Shown: piece after piece, positions 10,340 through 20,905 of the stretch
Numbering within the stretch: the first letter of the stretch is position 1
Layout: every line of letters starts with the position of its first letter
DNA from: Incurvaria masculella
Taxonomy: Eukaryota > Arthropoda > Insecta > Lepidoptera > Incurvariidae
NCBI GenBank assembly: GCA_946894095.1
Contig: OX335654.1
Location: forward strand, 18,609,687-18,673,686
DNA length: 64,000 bases
Direction: 5' to 3'
The notes under the pieces: model-generated
Told to the model about the DNA's origin: nothing
The model's input: the letters and a program-made list of their open reading frames with translations, nothing else
Database searches by the model: none
Made by a program: the position numbers and the translations under genes

Positions 10340-10470
10340 ATATGTTATGTAAATCCGTGAAGTTTCTTTGCGGGTTCTTCTTTACTGGGTTGATCGAATC
10401 CGCGGATCTTTGTGACGTAACTTGGTGTAGTTTGACTACCAAAAAGTTTAAATAAATAAAATGAAATACA
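10340..10470 (+). mobile_element. LINE 3' end L, copy 1
   Basis: GTGAAGTTTCTTTGCGGGTT, TCGAATCCGCGGATC, TTGACTACCAAAAAGTTTAA then AAATAAAATGAAAT tail. The same 3' end occurs at 24535-24660 and inverted at 29430-29575. Confidence 0.7.
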
Positions 10471-10504
10471 GTAAAAAAAAATAGATTTATGAAAGTTTGC
10501 ACGT

Positions 10505-10790
10505 TAAATAGATTAATTGAGAGCTACGTCCGTACGTTTTTTTATAACTTATCTTATATCCATGATTTAAGCCTTTAGAGATTTGCATCAAAATGTTTGA
10601 GGGCGTATCATGGGTATACGTTAATTTATTTAAAAAAAAAGTGCAGATGTAGCTCTCAGATGGTTTATTTAATGTGCAAATTTTCAGATTTTTTTTTCTT
10701 AATTTGAGTGAGAAAACAGGCTCGAGTCATTGTACGGAACTCGATCACCTCATTATCCTCTTAATACGAAACATAATATTAGGTAAGGTT
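10505..10790. repeat. GAGCTACGT inverted-repeat element H, partial copy
   Basis: Carries GTAGCTCTCAGATGGTTTA, TTTTTCTTAATTTGAGTGAG, AAACAGGCTCGAG and CTCGATCACCTC, matching the right terminus of the larger element at 33306-34310, plus an internal ATCATGGGTATA block. No coding capacity. Confidence 0.6.
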
Positions 10791-10829
10791 ACATTTCGTT
10801 ACGTTATGATTTTTAGTCTATATGAAGGC

Positions 10830-11026
10830 GACTTACTAATAACGAAAAGTAGTACTTTGTGACGTCACTTTGCATTAATTGGAAATTTCGTCTTTACAAA
10901 ATGTGTCAAAGTGACGTTACAAAGTTCTACTTTTCTTAGTCTTAGGCTGAGATAAATACTCGTAACCGAAACTAAAAGTAACGAAAAGTAGTATTAGCTA
11001 GTATTAGAAACTACTTTACGTTAGCA
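10830..11026. repeat. Inverted-repeat lead-in to the minisatellite
   Basis: AACGAAAAGTAGTACTTTGTGACGTCACTTTG (start about 10839) is mirrored by CAAAGTGACGTTACAAAG and CTACTTTTC at about 10907-10935. Next, GGCTGAGATAAATACTCGTA (about 10947) is the reverse complement of the minisatellite unit core, including TATTTATCTCAGCC. The array therefore appears to have grown from one arm of a foldback sequence. Confidence 0.65.
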
Positions 11027-12759
11027 TTAGTTTCGGTTACGACTATTTATCTCAGCCTTAGTTTCTGCTACGACTATTTATCTCAGCCTCAGTTTCTGTT
11101 ACGACTATTTATCTCAGCCTCAGTTTCTGTTACGACTATTTAACTCAGCCTCAGTTTCTGTTACGACTATTTATCTCAGCCTCAGTTTCTGTTACGACTA
11201 TTTATCTCAACCTCAGTTTCTGTTACGACTATTTATCTTAGCCTTAGTTTCTGTTACGACTATTTATCTCAGCCTTAGTTTCTGTTACGACTATTTATCT
11301 CAGCCTTAGTTTCTGTTACGACTATTTATCTCAGCCTTAGTTTCTGTTACGACTATTTATCTCAGCCTTAGTTTCTGTTACGACTATTTATCTCAGCCTT
11401 AGTATCTGTTACGACTATTTATCTCAGCTTTAGTTTCTGTTACGACTATTTATCTCAGCCTTAGTTTCTGTTACCACTATTTATCGCAGCCTTAGTTTCT
11501 GTTACAACTATTTATCTCAGCTTTAGTTTCTGTTACGACTATTTATCTCAGCCTTAGTTTCTGTTACGACTATTTATCGCAGCCTTAGTTTCTGTTACGA
11601 CTATTTATCGCAGCCTTAGTTTCTGTTACGACTATTTATCTCAGCCTTAGTTTCTGTTACGACTATTTATCTCAGTTTTAGTTTCTGTTACGACTATTTA
11701 TCTCAGCCTCAGTTTCTGTTACGACTATTTATCTCAGCCTCAGTTTTTTGTTACGACTATTTATCTTAGCCTTAGTTTCTGTTACGACTATTTATCTCAG
11801 CCTTAGTTTCTGTTACGACTATTTATCTCAGCCTTAGTTTCTGTTACGACTATTTATCTCAGCCTTAGTTTCTGTTACGACTATTTATCGCAGCCTTAGT
11901 TTCTGTTACGACTATTTATCTCAGCCTTAGTTTCTGTTACGACTTTTGTCTCAGCCTTAGTTTCTGTTACGACTATTTATCTCAGCCTTAGTTTCTGTTA
12001 CGACTATTTATCTCAGCTTTAGTTCGTGTTACGACTATTTATCTCAGCCTTAGTTTCTGTTACGACTATTTATCTCAGTCTTAGTTTCTGTTACGACTAT
12101 TTATCTCAGCTTTAGTTTCTGTTACGACTATTTATCTCAGCCTTAGTTTCTGTTACGACTATTTATCTCAGCTTTAGTTTCTGTTACGACTATTTATCTC
12201 AGCCTTAGTTTCTGTTACGACTATTTATCTCAGCTTTAGTTTCTGTTACGACCATTTATCTCAGCCTTAGTTTCTGTTACGACTATTTATCTCAGCCTTA
12301 GTTTCTGTTACGACTATTTATCTCAGCTTTAGTTTCTGTTACGACTATTTATCGCAGCCTTAGTTTCTGTTACGACTATTTATCTCAGCCTTAGTTTCTG
12401 TTACGACTATTTATCTCAGCCTTAGTTTCTGTTACGACTATTTATCTCAGCTTTAGTTTCTGTTACGACTAGTTATCTCAGCTTTAGTTTCTGTTACGAC
12501 TATTTATCTCAGCCTTAGTTTCTGTTACGACTATTTATCTCAGCCTTAGTTTCTGTTACGACTATTTATCTCAGCCTTAGTTTCTGTTACGACTATTTAT
12601 CTCAGCTTTAGTTTCTGTTACGACTATTTATCTCAGCCTTAGTTTCTGTTACGACTATTTATCGCAGCCTTAGTTTCTGTTACGACTATTTATTTCAGCC
12701 TTAGTTTCTGTTACGACTATTTATCTCAGCCTTAGTTTCTGTTACGACTTTTGTCTCAT
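11027..12759 (+). repeat. 31-bp tandem minisatellite, about 56 units
   Basis: The period is exactly 31 bp; the core is TCTGTTACGACTATTTATCT followed by CAGCC and TTAGTT. Variants include CAGCCTCAG (clustered near units 2-6 and again near 23-24), CAGCTTTAG and ATCGCAG. A shortened GACTTTTGTCTCA unit occurs inside at about 11941 and again at the right end at about 12748. Recurrence of variant blocks suggests segmental duplication within the array. No coding frame is maintained. Confidence 0.95.
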
Positions 12760-12914
12760 GCTTGGTATAGTTTGCCCAACCCTGCCATATTTCTACACCA
12801 GCGAGTGGCGTCTGCAAAACGAAACGTATATTTCACTTTGAAAAGAAAGAAGAGACAGCCTGGCGTTCGCCCGCGGAGCCTATTCCAAAGGAGAGTTACA
12901 TTATTCCAAAAATA

Positions 12915-13088
12915 ATTTTACCTATTTGTTGTTATAGCGGCAAAATAAATACACACTCTGTCAAAATTTTAGCTGCCTACCTATTATGGTTCATGAGATA
13001 CAGCCCTGTGTCAGACGGACGGACGGACGGACAGCGGAGGCTTAGTAATAGGGTTCCGTTTTCACCGTTTGTGTACGGAACCCTAAAA
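12915..13088 (+). mobile_element. CCGGCCAAG element, 5'-truncated, first of a head-to-tail pair
   Basis: Begins at ACCTATTTGTTGTTATAGCG, has a GGAC microsatellite at about 13013-13032 and the 3' hairpin. Its terminal CCTAAAAA runs straight into the CGGGCCAAG start of the next copy. Confidence 0.9.
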
Positions 13089-13556
13089 ACGGGCCAAGTA
13101 CAAGTCGGACTCGTACAGGAAGGGTTCCGTACCATCGCACAAGTCTTAACACAAATAAACAATTATTTCTTTAACTCTAATCTTAAATGTAAAAAAAATT
13201 TTAACAAAGTTTTGTTATAGCGGCAAAAAAATACACACTCTGAAAATTTCAACTGCCTACCTATTAAGGTTCATGAGATAACAAATATTATGTTTGTCAA
13301 TAGGACTTTGTCGTTTCATTGTGCATTATTCCTTTATTTTATTTTGTATTTTTACTTTTAATTTTAATTTTATTATTATCAGTTTTCAGCTTTTGGTTTT
13401 TTAATTGTTGAGTTTGATGATGATTTACGCATGTTGTATTGACATATCGTAGAATGTACACGTAATTCTTAATTTATTATGTTATCTTAGTAATGTTAAG
13501 TCTATGTCGATCTATTAAATAAATAAATAAATCCTTTGGGTACGGAACCCTAAAAA
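13089..13556 (+). mobile_element. CCGGCCAAG element, second of pair, split by a LINE tail
   Basis: The 5' palindrome is decayed (GTACAAGTCGGACTCGTAC, with compensating changes that keep the palindrome) and is followed by GGGTTCCGTACCATCG. The interior runs to about 13281, then a foreign AT-rich segment, then the 3' end CCTTTGGGTACGGAACCCT at 13531-13551. The microsatellite portion is lost at the insertion point. Confidence 0.85.
13282..13530 (+). mobile_element. LINE 3' tail inserted in a CCGGCCAAG element
   Basis: AT-rich 3' UTR-like sequence ending TCTATTAAATAAATAAATAA. It interrupts the host element, with loss of the middle of that element. No coding frame. Confidence 0.6.
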
Positions 13557-13871
13557 ACTCTCGACAAAAGTAAAGCGCCGGCCACAATTTGCGCGAATAG
13601 CGGTCCCGTTCACCGCCTTTGAGCGCCGTGATAATTTGCCATATTTCCTTGTCGTTAGCGCTCGTGTTATGAGGCTTTTCACCAATATGTTTAGAAACTC
13701 AATGAATATTCAAGTGCCTTACGCGTTTACTGTTCAATGGAAATTAATCAACGGTTCGCCGGCTGCATTGTTTCTGGCAGTGACGCTTACACAGGGCGAA
13801 TATAATAAAATTCTTCTATTTATTTTTAGTAAACGGACAGGACAAGTTTGTGCAGATTCGAGTTTCCGTCG

Positions 13872-14138
13872 TTTTTAGGTTTCCGTACCCAAAGGGTGCC
13901 AACGGAACCCTATTACTAAGCGTTCGCTGTCCGTCCGTCCGTCCGTCTGTCACAGGGCTGTATCTCATGAACCGTAATAGGTAAGCAGCTTATATTTTCA
14001 CAGAGTGTGTATTTATTTTGCCGCTATAACAACAAATAGCTACAAAAAAATGTATGTGAGCTACCATAGAAAAAACGTGATTTTTGTGTTAAATATTGTA
14101 CGATGGTGTGCGAGTCCGACTCGCACTTGGCCGGTTTT
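13872..14138 (-). mobile_element. CCGGCCAAG element
   Basis: Minus-strand copy with 3' hairpin, GTCC microsatellite (about 13928-13948), GCCGCTATAACAACAAATA block and the complete palindromic end. Part of the GGGTTCCGTACC block is deleted, so GATGG joins TGTGCGAGTC. T-runs flank both ends. Confidence 0.9.
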
Positions 14139-14228
14139 AATACACACAAAGGTAGAAGTTATACTTACCGACGCCGAAACGTGCCTGTAGAGTAAGTCTT
14201 GCCGGCTTAGGACATCGCTTTGGTACTC

Positions 14229-14880
14229 TTAAGGTGGCCCAACCCGGCGGGACTAACTCATTCGCGGGCATGGTACAAAACCGTGCTGTCGCGCTCTGGG
14301 ACCTTCTATGTTTCAAAGAAAAAGACAGGCTCCGTGATGAGGAAGATGCAACATGTCCACAAAAACGACAATGTGCATAGTGTATGATTTAGTAAGATTT
14401 ACGAAAAATTTAATTACAAAACGACTTATAGCTAAAAGTAAACCACGACCGTTGTGGTCAAAAATCTAACAAAAACCTAATCTAAAAAAGTCCTTAGCTT
14501 TCGCAGATGTGCTTGGAAAACTTTTAAGCGAGACCTCGGGCGATTCACGCTCCAAAATGTTTTTTGTTCGCCGCATAAGCATTGAAATTCAAAGAGGAAA
14601 TGCTATAAGTATTTTAGGGACAATGGCTGCCTCGGCAGACCTAGAGGAGATATTTTATTTATAATGCACATACTATATTCTCTATTTGTTTGAGTAAATA
14701 AATATAATTTGATTCGGCAAAAAACCAAATAGATAATAAATCTTGATTAAATTAGCTATGTCTGATGATTCATCTTTTTAAGATGTTCTTACTTTTATCA
14801 TTGCGTAATCCACCTCCAAAGTTATTGTATAAAACGCACTAAAAATCCAAACTTTCGGACCTTATAACTTAGAAACCAAA
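14229..14880. mobile_element. TTAA-MITE, left part, with nested insertion
   Basis: Left TTAA at 14229-14232 then GGTGGCCCAACCCGGCGGGA and the family interior. A 241-bp insert interrupts it. The right part is lost where a 5'-truncated CCGGCCAAG element begins at 14881. Confidence 0.85.
14479..14719 (+). mobile_element. Insertion with 7-bp target duplication
   Basis: Flanked by AAAAACC (14472-14478 and 14720-14726) inside the TTAA-MITE; other MITE copies are continuous here. The insert ends GAGTAAATAAATATAATTTG and probably is a truncated retroelement tail. No coding sequence. Confidence 0.65.
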
Positions 14881-15128
14881 CGAGTCAGACTCGCACACGA
14901 AGGGTTCCGTACCATCGTACAAGTTTTAACACCAAAAAATCACCTTTTTCTTTTTATTATTTGTTGTTACAGCGGCAAAATAAATACACACTTTGTGAAA
15001 ATTTCAGCTGCCTACATAATACGGTTCACGAGATGCAGCCCTGTGACGGACGAACGTACGGACGGACGGACAGCGGAGGCTTAGTAATAGGGTTCCGTTG
15101 GCACCCTTTGGGTACGGAACCCTAAAAA
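14881..15128 (+). mobile_element. CCGGCCAAG element
   Basis: Starts within the palindrome (CGAGTCAGACTCGCACACGA), so CCGGCCAAGTG is missing. The rest is complete to GGGTACGGAACCCTAAAAA. Confidence 0.9.
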
Positions 15129-15551
15129 GCAATCAAAATATTTCCGTCGTTGCCACCTCGTCCTGTATGTATTGTAACTGTTAATATATCGAATTGTATA
15201 AGAAAGACGAGTCGAAAGTAACATTTTAACATGTCGGTTAAAGTTATGGAAGCGATAAGGCAGGCGACCACTAAATCAGGAACGTTATCTTGGTATAGTT
15301 TGTCGTCATTGACTGGAGGGTTATCTCGGGTCGTTTCGATTGTGCAGTGCGGTAGTGTGTAGGTGTCAGTGCAGCTTCATATGCGACCTCACAGCCATTG
15401 TTCACCATCACGGCGGTCCCTGCGGTCGGGGTGGGCAGTGAGATGCCGTGTGAGCTCCGCCATAAATGAGTTATCATTGTGGGAAGCGGCAGTAACGAGA
15501 ATTGGGATGGGTATGTAGATGATGGATGAGATGGATATTACGAATGCAATC

Positions 15552-15815
15552 TGTTCCATGGGTCGGAACCCATGTAAAACTATAGGTCCCCTTCCCCTAC
15601 TATGTGGTAACGTGTAGCCCGCCCGGGTTGGTACCACCTGAAACTATGATTGAAGCGGCAGTGAAAAATTGTCCGTCTTTTCAATCCAGTTCAATGTAGC
15701 CGTGCTAATAAAGGCTCCTGGAATGGCTCCTCATTCCTTCGGGAATGTGGTATATTGGGCTAATATCATAACGATAGTTGTGTGGTATTAGCCATCCATG
15801 TCAGGTTGCATAAAA
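15552..15815 (+). mobile_element. SINE-A copy, head missing, fused to a CCGGCCAAG element
   Basis: Body from CCATGGGTCGGAACCCATG through GGTACCACCTGAAACTATGA and CCATCCATGTCAGGTTGCAT. Its A-tail leads with no gap into CCGGCCAAGTGCGAG of the next element. Confidence 0.9.
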
Positions 15816-16117
15816 AACCGGCCAAGTGCGAGTCGGACTCGCACACGAAGGGTTTCGCACCATCGTACAAGATTTACCCCAAAAATAACACGTTTTTTGT
15901 ATGGGCCCTTTAATTTTTATTATTTTATAATTGTACCTATTTGTTGTTATAGCGGCAAAATAAATACATAATCTGTGAAAATTTCAGCTTCCTACCTATT
16001 ACGGTTCATGTGATACAGCCCTGTGACAGATGGACGGACGGACGGACGGACGGACGGACAGCGGAGGCTTAGTAATAGGGTTCCGTTTTCACCCTTTGGG
16101 TACGGAACCCTAAAAAA
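15816..16117 (+). mobile_element. CCGGCCAAG element, full length
   Basis: Complete copy: CCGGCCAAG, perfect 9+1+9 palindrome, GGGTTTCGCACCATCG, GTTATAGCGGCAAAATA, GGAC microsatellite (about 16031-16059), 3' hairpin and CCCTAAAAAA. It is seated in the SINE A-tail. Confidence 0.95.
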
Positions 16118-16194
16118 GGGTGAATGTATGTATAATGCATATGTATAAAATGTTATGTAATAAATATTCACCAAAGCATAATATATAATGTTCT

Positions 16195-16372
16195 TTGTGA
16201 GCATTAGTAAACAATCAATCACTGTAAACTAGTTTGTAAATATCACTGAAAAAAAATATTATGCCATATGACAAACCTGGCGAAGTTTCTGGTCGGCTCT
16301 TCTTTGCCAAAAGTAATTGAACCGACAGGAAAAAATCTAATACATCTAATGTAGAATAAAGAAACTGAAACT
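16195..16372 (+). mobile_element. LINE 3' end, GAAACT tail
   Basis: GGCGAAGTTTCTGGTCGGCT, CTTCTTTGCC and the tail AATAAAGAAACTGAAACTGA. Related in layout to tails K and L but a distinct sequence. Confidence 0.55.
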
Positions 16373-17049
16373 GAAATGGGTTTCGAAAGAATGACGAAGC
16401 ATATTCACAAAGCGAGTGGAAGTCTAATGTAGCACGGCCATTGATGTATTTTTTCGCACGTTGACCATGTAGATGTTATATTTCGTAAAGACCAGGGGGT
16501 ACATTCAGAGTAAGAGTGAGTTCGAATTCGCCACTAAATATCAACTCACTTTTTTAAATAGTTACTGTTTCCACACTTCTAGAACATCATTACAGTTAGG
16601 TAAAAATCTGGTTTGTCCCGTAAATACGTTGAAAGTATAAATATGGTTCCGTTATTTAAATAATAATATATTTCCCAGCTATTTTTAGGTTAACTCACTC
16701 CCGAACTCGAACTCACTCTTGCTCTGAATGGACCCCCAGGTACGTAGCACCCGAAGAAATGTGAGTTTAGCTATTTTAGAGATGATGAGCGAATGAGTGT
16801 GGAAATAATTGTGACGCGTGTGTGCATGAGATTAGGATGCCAATCTTAGCGTAAGAAGAGGATAAAGGGATTTTTTTTTCAGATTAATTGGATGATTCTT
16901 TAAATAAACACAATATCAGATAAATTACACGAGCAACCAGCAATGTATTGTGTTTAGTGATATTCTCATTGTTGTGTGCAAACATCCGGTGGGCTTAAGA
17001 ATGGAACTGATCCGCATTTGCACGCGTGAATATGTATGTGCAGCGAGCA
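16373..17049. other. Imperfect inverted repeat, otherwise no feature
   Basis: Around 16494-16740, CAGGGGGTACATTCAGAGTA at the left and GCTCTGAATGGACCCCCAGG at the right are inverted, as are TTCGAATTCGCC..AACTCACT and ACTCCCGAACTCGAACTCAC. This looks like a TIR element of about 250 bp. Remaining DNA is unassigned. Confidence 0.45.
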
Positions 17050-17330
17050 TGGAAGGGCGGGAGTAGCGATATAAACTGATTCATGTGGCGGCAGGGGAGC
17101 CACGACTTAGTGGGAAACGTCTAACTGTAGTTAGTTGGCTTACGAATTTGGGACGCTCAGCATCGAATGCGTAAATAGCGTCCTGTGAACGTCTTAACGT
17201 GTTGGTGCAACCGAGAAAATCTGTAGCAAGCGAACTCAATCGCAGGCGGTGCCGGTTATGTATGCAAAGTGGCTACGTAGGGCGGGAGTAGCAACCGAAA
17301 CGCGTTTGTATGGGGGCGAGATTTTTATCC
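17050..17330. repeat. Dispersed repeat J, copy 2
   Basis: Uninterrupted counterpart of 862-1510: GCCACGACTTAGTGGGAAAC, GTCTAACTGTAGTTAGT, TTACGAATTTGGGACG, AGCGTCCTGTGAACG, AAGTGGCTACGTAGGGCGGG. It lacks the LINE insertion. Confidence 0.6.
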
Positions 17331-17454
17331 ACTTTAATTTACAAAATCGGCAGTGCCGGCGAGTGAGTTATCTTACGAATTCGCTTCCTACTGATACTGA
17401 TCATATTCTGGGCGGGGCTTTCACCTAGTAGGGAAAAGAAAGTTTAACTATTCC

Positions 17455-17596
17455 AAAGCATGGAAATGCTCGCATGACTGACGAAATGCACTTATCCAAC
17501 TCAGAAAAATAAAGTAAGTGGTACACGCACGGGGCGGAGATCAAACCCATGACCTCGGGCATATAAGGCATGTCCCCACGCCCCTGAGCGTTTTTG
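17455..17596 (-). mobile_element. SINE-A tRNA-like head, degenerate
   Basis: Minus-strand reading gives a box-B-like GGTTTGATCTCC region and downstream ACTTTATTTTTCTGAGTTGG then AAGTGCATTTCGTCA. The body beyond GCGAGC is absent. Confidence 0.55.
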
Positions 17597-17984
17597 AAAT
17601 ATTCATGACCCCCTTTGTTTTCTACCACAATCTGAACTAACGAGCCTCATATGTTACAAACTTAAGGTCCCTTGAACGACCTTATCCGATTAGCTATCCC
17701 CTTAATATGATACACGTGTCGTCAGAACATTTTCTTGTCACTGATATTGCTAATTCATAAAAATTTTCGACTTCATTTCAATGGAACCTGAATTTGCTAA
17801 TTCGCGAATTCGTCGAATGCATGTTTACCTTGTAATACGATCGCTTGGAACTGCATGTGTTGGTGGCACCGATAAAGCAACATGCTAACTCCTTAGAATG
17901 TTGCATCGGTGTGTGGTCACGTTCCCTATGTTCCGAAATGCGTACACAGTCTACATACACAGCGATACATCGAATAGAAGTGTC

Positions 17985-18341
17985 CAGAGCCGGTAGTCTC
18001 AGTTGTCACCTAATTTGGCGTTACGGCAAACCGATCGACTGGCGTTTTCAAATGTATGGAGAAATTGAAGAGCGCGCGCAGCGGGCGTTAAGCGAACTAA
18101 CATTTGCAAGTCCGAGCTTGATTTGACAGCTTACTCAACGTTGCCGTAAATACGTCGACGTTGCGGTTTACGTCCACTCCGCGTTTTCATACAAATCGGA
18201 AGTCCGCGTTTGACTTTGACAGCTTGAAGAAGTAAAACCACAGAATATCTAGTAAAAACTTATATGGAGTTTGGAGAAAACGCCAGTCGATCGGTTTGCC
18301 GTAAACGCCAATTTAGGTGAGAACTCAGACTGACCACTCTG
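17985..18341 (+). mobile_element. CACCTAAATTGGCG TIR element, copy 2
   Basis: Left terminus CAGAGCCGGTAGTCTCAGTT, right terminus (reverse complement) CAGAGTGGTCAGTCTGAGTT, followed by the shared CACCTAA(A/T)TTGGCG inner TIR. The interior matches copy 1. The two outermost about 20 bp differ consistently between the two ends. Confidence 0.9.
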
Positions 18342-19610
18342 AACTGAAATTCCTGCTCATAGCCAAAACGTCACTACCTCTACGATATCCAAATCGGAAC
18401 GAATTTAAACAGACGCGTGCCCTAACATAACCACCTGGAAAAAACCTTGTAAGTCTCGAGAGTGGGTATTCCGGTCATAGAATCGTCTAACTATATTAAT
18501 AAACGGCGAAACGCCTACTATATTTTAGAATGCAAGTGCACACGATCAGAGAACTACAGGTCTAGTGCATGTAATTATATTTATGGTAATTGAGGTTTTT
18601 TTTTATTGTATAAATTAAATAATTTAATCAGCTTATTTGTGCTTAGCATGTCATTTTTGTCATATTATGTTTTACATGCAACAATAAACGTTTCTTATTT
18701 CTTATAAACACGCTTCATGACAGCTCGATGACAGCGTACACGGCGCACAAACTCTCAACTGTGCGCGCTTTGTACGATCTGTGTTCCTTTAAGAGTTACG
18801 TCCCTTATGGCATCATAATGTCCACGGCAGTGAATATGAGCAATTTGGGACGGTCGCGAACGCGTATATTGCTCCTGTCTCTGCAATGTACGCATTTCGG
18901 AACGCACGGGTTATGTTGACGCCAAGCTGTCATAGTCGGCTTTCGAGCATGCGCAAAAGCATTCTTATCTTCGCGTATAATCGCATAGTGCAAACAATGC
19001 AGAGCAGTCACTTTGGTGGAAATATTTATACTTCTGTGGATATTTCCATGCCGATGCTGATAATTTTAGGGAGGCCAGTTTTTATCCATGCGATAACGAT
19101 TGCAATGCACCCGCAGATATCGTGCATCGGTGGCACCACAGATCAAAAGTGAGTCAAATTTACATCACCCACTTGCGAGATTAGATAAGGGAAACATATG
19201 TATTATAATTCGCAGTAATCTCATAAAATACAATCTATATCCATTAATGCGTGGACTATCATGTCATCCGGGCGACCTACATTTCACTAAACGTTTTTTA
19301 AGGAACCGAGATATGAATCGCCGTCGTATCTAATCGCCGGAACGGGCACAGAAGTTGAAAGGGTCGCCTAATCTGCGAAATGATAGGGCAGCGGAAAAAT
19401 TGTACGACACCCTATCGGTTCTGGAACTGTTGCTATTTCGTAATGACGAAGTCTTGGCACAATTGTGAAGTAAATTGTCTATCAAATTGCAGTATTCGAA
19501 GCGCTCGAAAACGTCTCCGCGGAATTAAAATCAAACTTGTGGATTGACCGTGACTTTTGAGCATCTAGCACCACTCTGGCCACCCTTCGAAGTAAATATA
19601 GTGTTTATAA
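18342..19610. other. No gene recognised
   Basis: Mixed DNA with short open frames around 18728-19333 on both strands and a possible LINE 3' end near 18500-18700 (AACAATAAACGTTTCTTATT). Nothing meets the standard for a gene call. Confidence 0.35.
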
Positions 19611-20507
19611 CAAAAAAAAACGACTTCAAAAACATAGTATACCAAAACCAATTAACATGCACTAAAAAGTAGAAAAATAATTGCCATTTTTGTAGTTACG
19701 ATTATTGTAATTTTTTGAGTCGGCGCCAGCCGGGCATGCGCTGCGCCAGTCAAGAGAACCTTGATTACCTTGGCTGAAAACGAATTAAAAAAAACCGGCC
19801 AAATGCGAGTCGGACTCGCACACGAAAGGTTCCGTACAATCGTACAAGATTTAACAAAAAAAACTTTAATTTTTATATTTTTTTTATTTTACCTATTTGT
19901 TGTTATAGTGGCAAAATAAATACAGACTCTGTGAAAAATTCAGCTGCCTACCTATTACAGTTTATAAGATACAGCCCTGTGACAGACGGACAGACGGATG
20001 GACGGACGGACAGACGGATGGACGGACGGACAGCGGAGGCTTAGTAATAGGGTTCCGTTGGCACCCTTTGGGTACGGAACCCTAGAAATAACAATAATCG
20101 TAACTACAAAAATGGAAATATTTTTTTTTTACTTTTTAGTGCTTTTTCTTTGAAGTCGGTGTATTTTTGTTTATTTTGTTATTTGTTTATTTTTAGTGAA
20201 CCTGAAGTAAAATAGCTAATTTGTGTACGTCCTTTCCAATAAAAAAATAATCATCGAAATCGGTTGGCGTGATATTGAATTATTCGTCCATTTGTCGCGC
20301 ACATACTTAATGCAAATTTAAGGCTTGCAAATTATTTTCTCATGAATATCATTGTCAAAACTGAACCAAATTGAAATAGGACCACACGAAAAGCACCAGA
20401 TTTCAAATAAAAAAATATATTAAAATCGGTTCACCCAGGCGAAAGTTCTGAGGAAAAAAAAATTTGTCGAATTGAGAATATCCTCCTTTTTTGAAGTCGG
20501 TTAAAAA
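19611..20507. mobile_element. ACCGACTTC foldback element, copy 1, with nested insertion
   Basis: Ends AACGACTTCAAAAACATAG and TTTTTTGAAGTCGGTTAAAA are inverted. Inner blocks TTTTTGTAGTTACGATTATT (left) and AATCGTAACTACAAAAATGG (right) pair. A CCGGCCAAG element occupies an A-run at the centre. The right part continues with GTCCTTTCCAATAAAAAAAT and GTGATATTGAATTATTCGTC. Confidence 0.8.
19791..20088 (+). mobile_element. CCGGCCAAG element, full length, nested
   Basis: Complete copy (CCGGCCAAATGCGAGTCGG start; GACGGATGGACGGACGGACA microsatellite; ends GGTACGGAACCCT). Compared with the related element at 47033-47640, the insertion point is an A-run in CGACTCAAAAAATAAC. Confidence 0.9.
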
Positions 20508-20767
20508 GAAAGTCATTCGTGTAGATAGTTTCGATTTTTTAGTTGAAATGAAAACATAGCGAAACAAGGTCTTCAGGTAAATATTAAAATTCTAAGGTTT
20601 TCTTTAAGTAATTATAGTTCGCAGTAATCTTTGTGATCAAGCTCATAAAATACAATCTATTTCCATTAATACGTGGGATATCATGTCATCCGAGCCATCT
20701 ACATTTCGTGAAAGTTTTTGCCTCCTATATCGTCTTACTAAATACCGCGCAAGTTTTTTTATTACAT

Positions 20768-20905
20768 GGGTGGCTAATACCATACTAACTACTGACATGT
20801 TATTAGCCTATCACACTGCATTCCTGAAGGATTCCGCATTCCCGACAGGTCAGCACCTTTTTGTACGGTTTCATTGAACTGGATTAAAAACACGACACTT
20901 CATTG
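20768..20905 (-). mobile_element. SINE-A tail fragment, degenerate
   Basis: GGTGGCTAATACCATAC, TATTAGCCTATCACACTGCA, GTTTCATTGAACTGGAT are the reverse complement of the SINE-A 3' half with many substitutions. Confidence 0.65.

Noticed and set aside
11027..12759. CRISPR-like array
   Set aside because: Units are contiguous 31-bp tandem repeats with no variable spacers, in eukaryotic DNA. This is a minisatellite.
15816..16117. Helitron assignment for the CCGGCCAAG element
   Set aside because: A 3' hairpin near CCCTAA is suggestive, but the element lacks a 5' TC start, is not inserted between A and T, and shows A-run duplication. Left unclassified.
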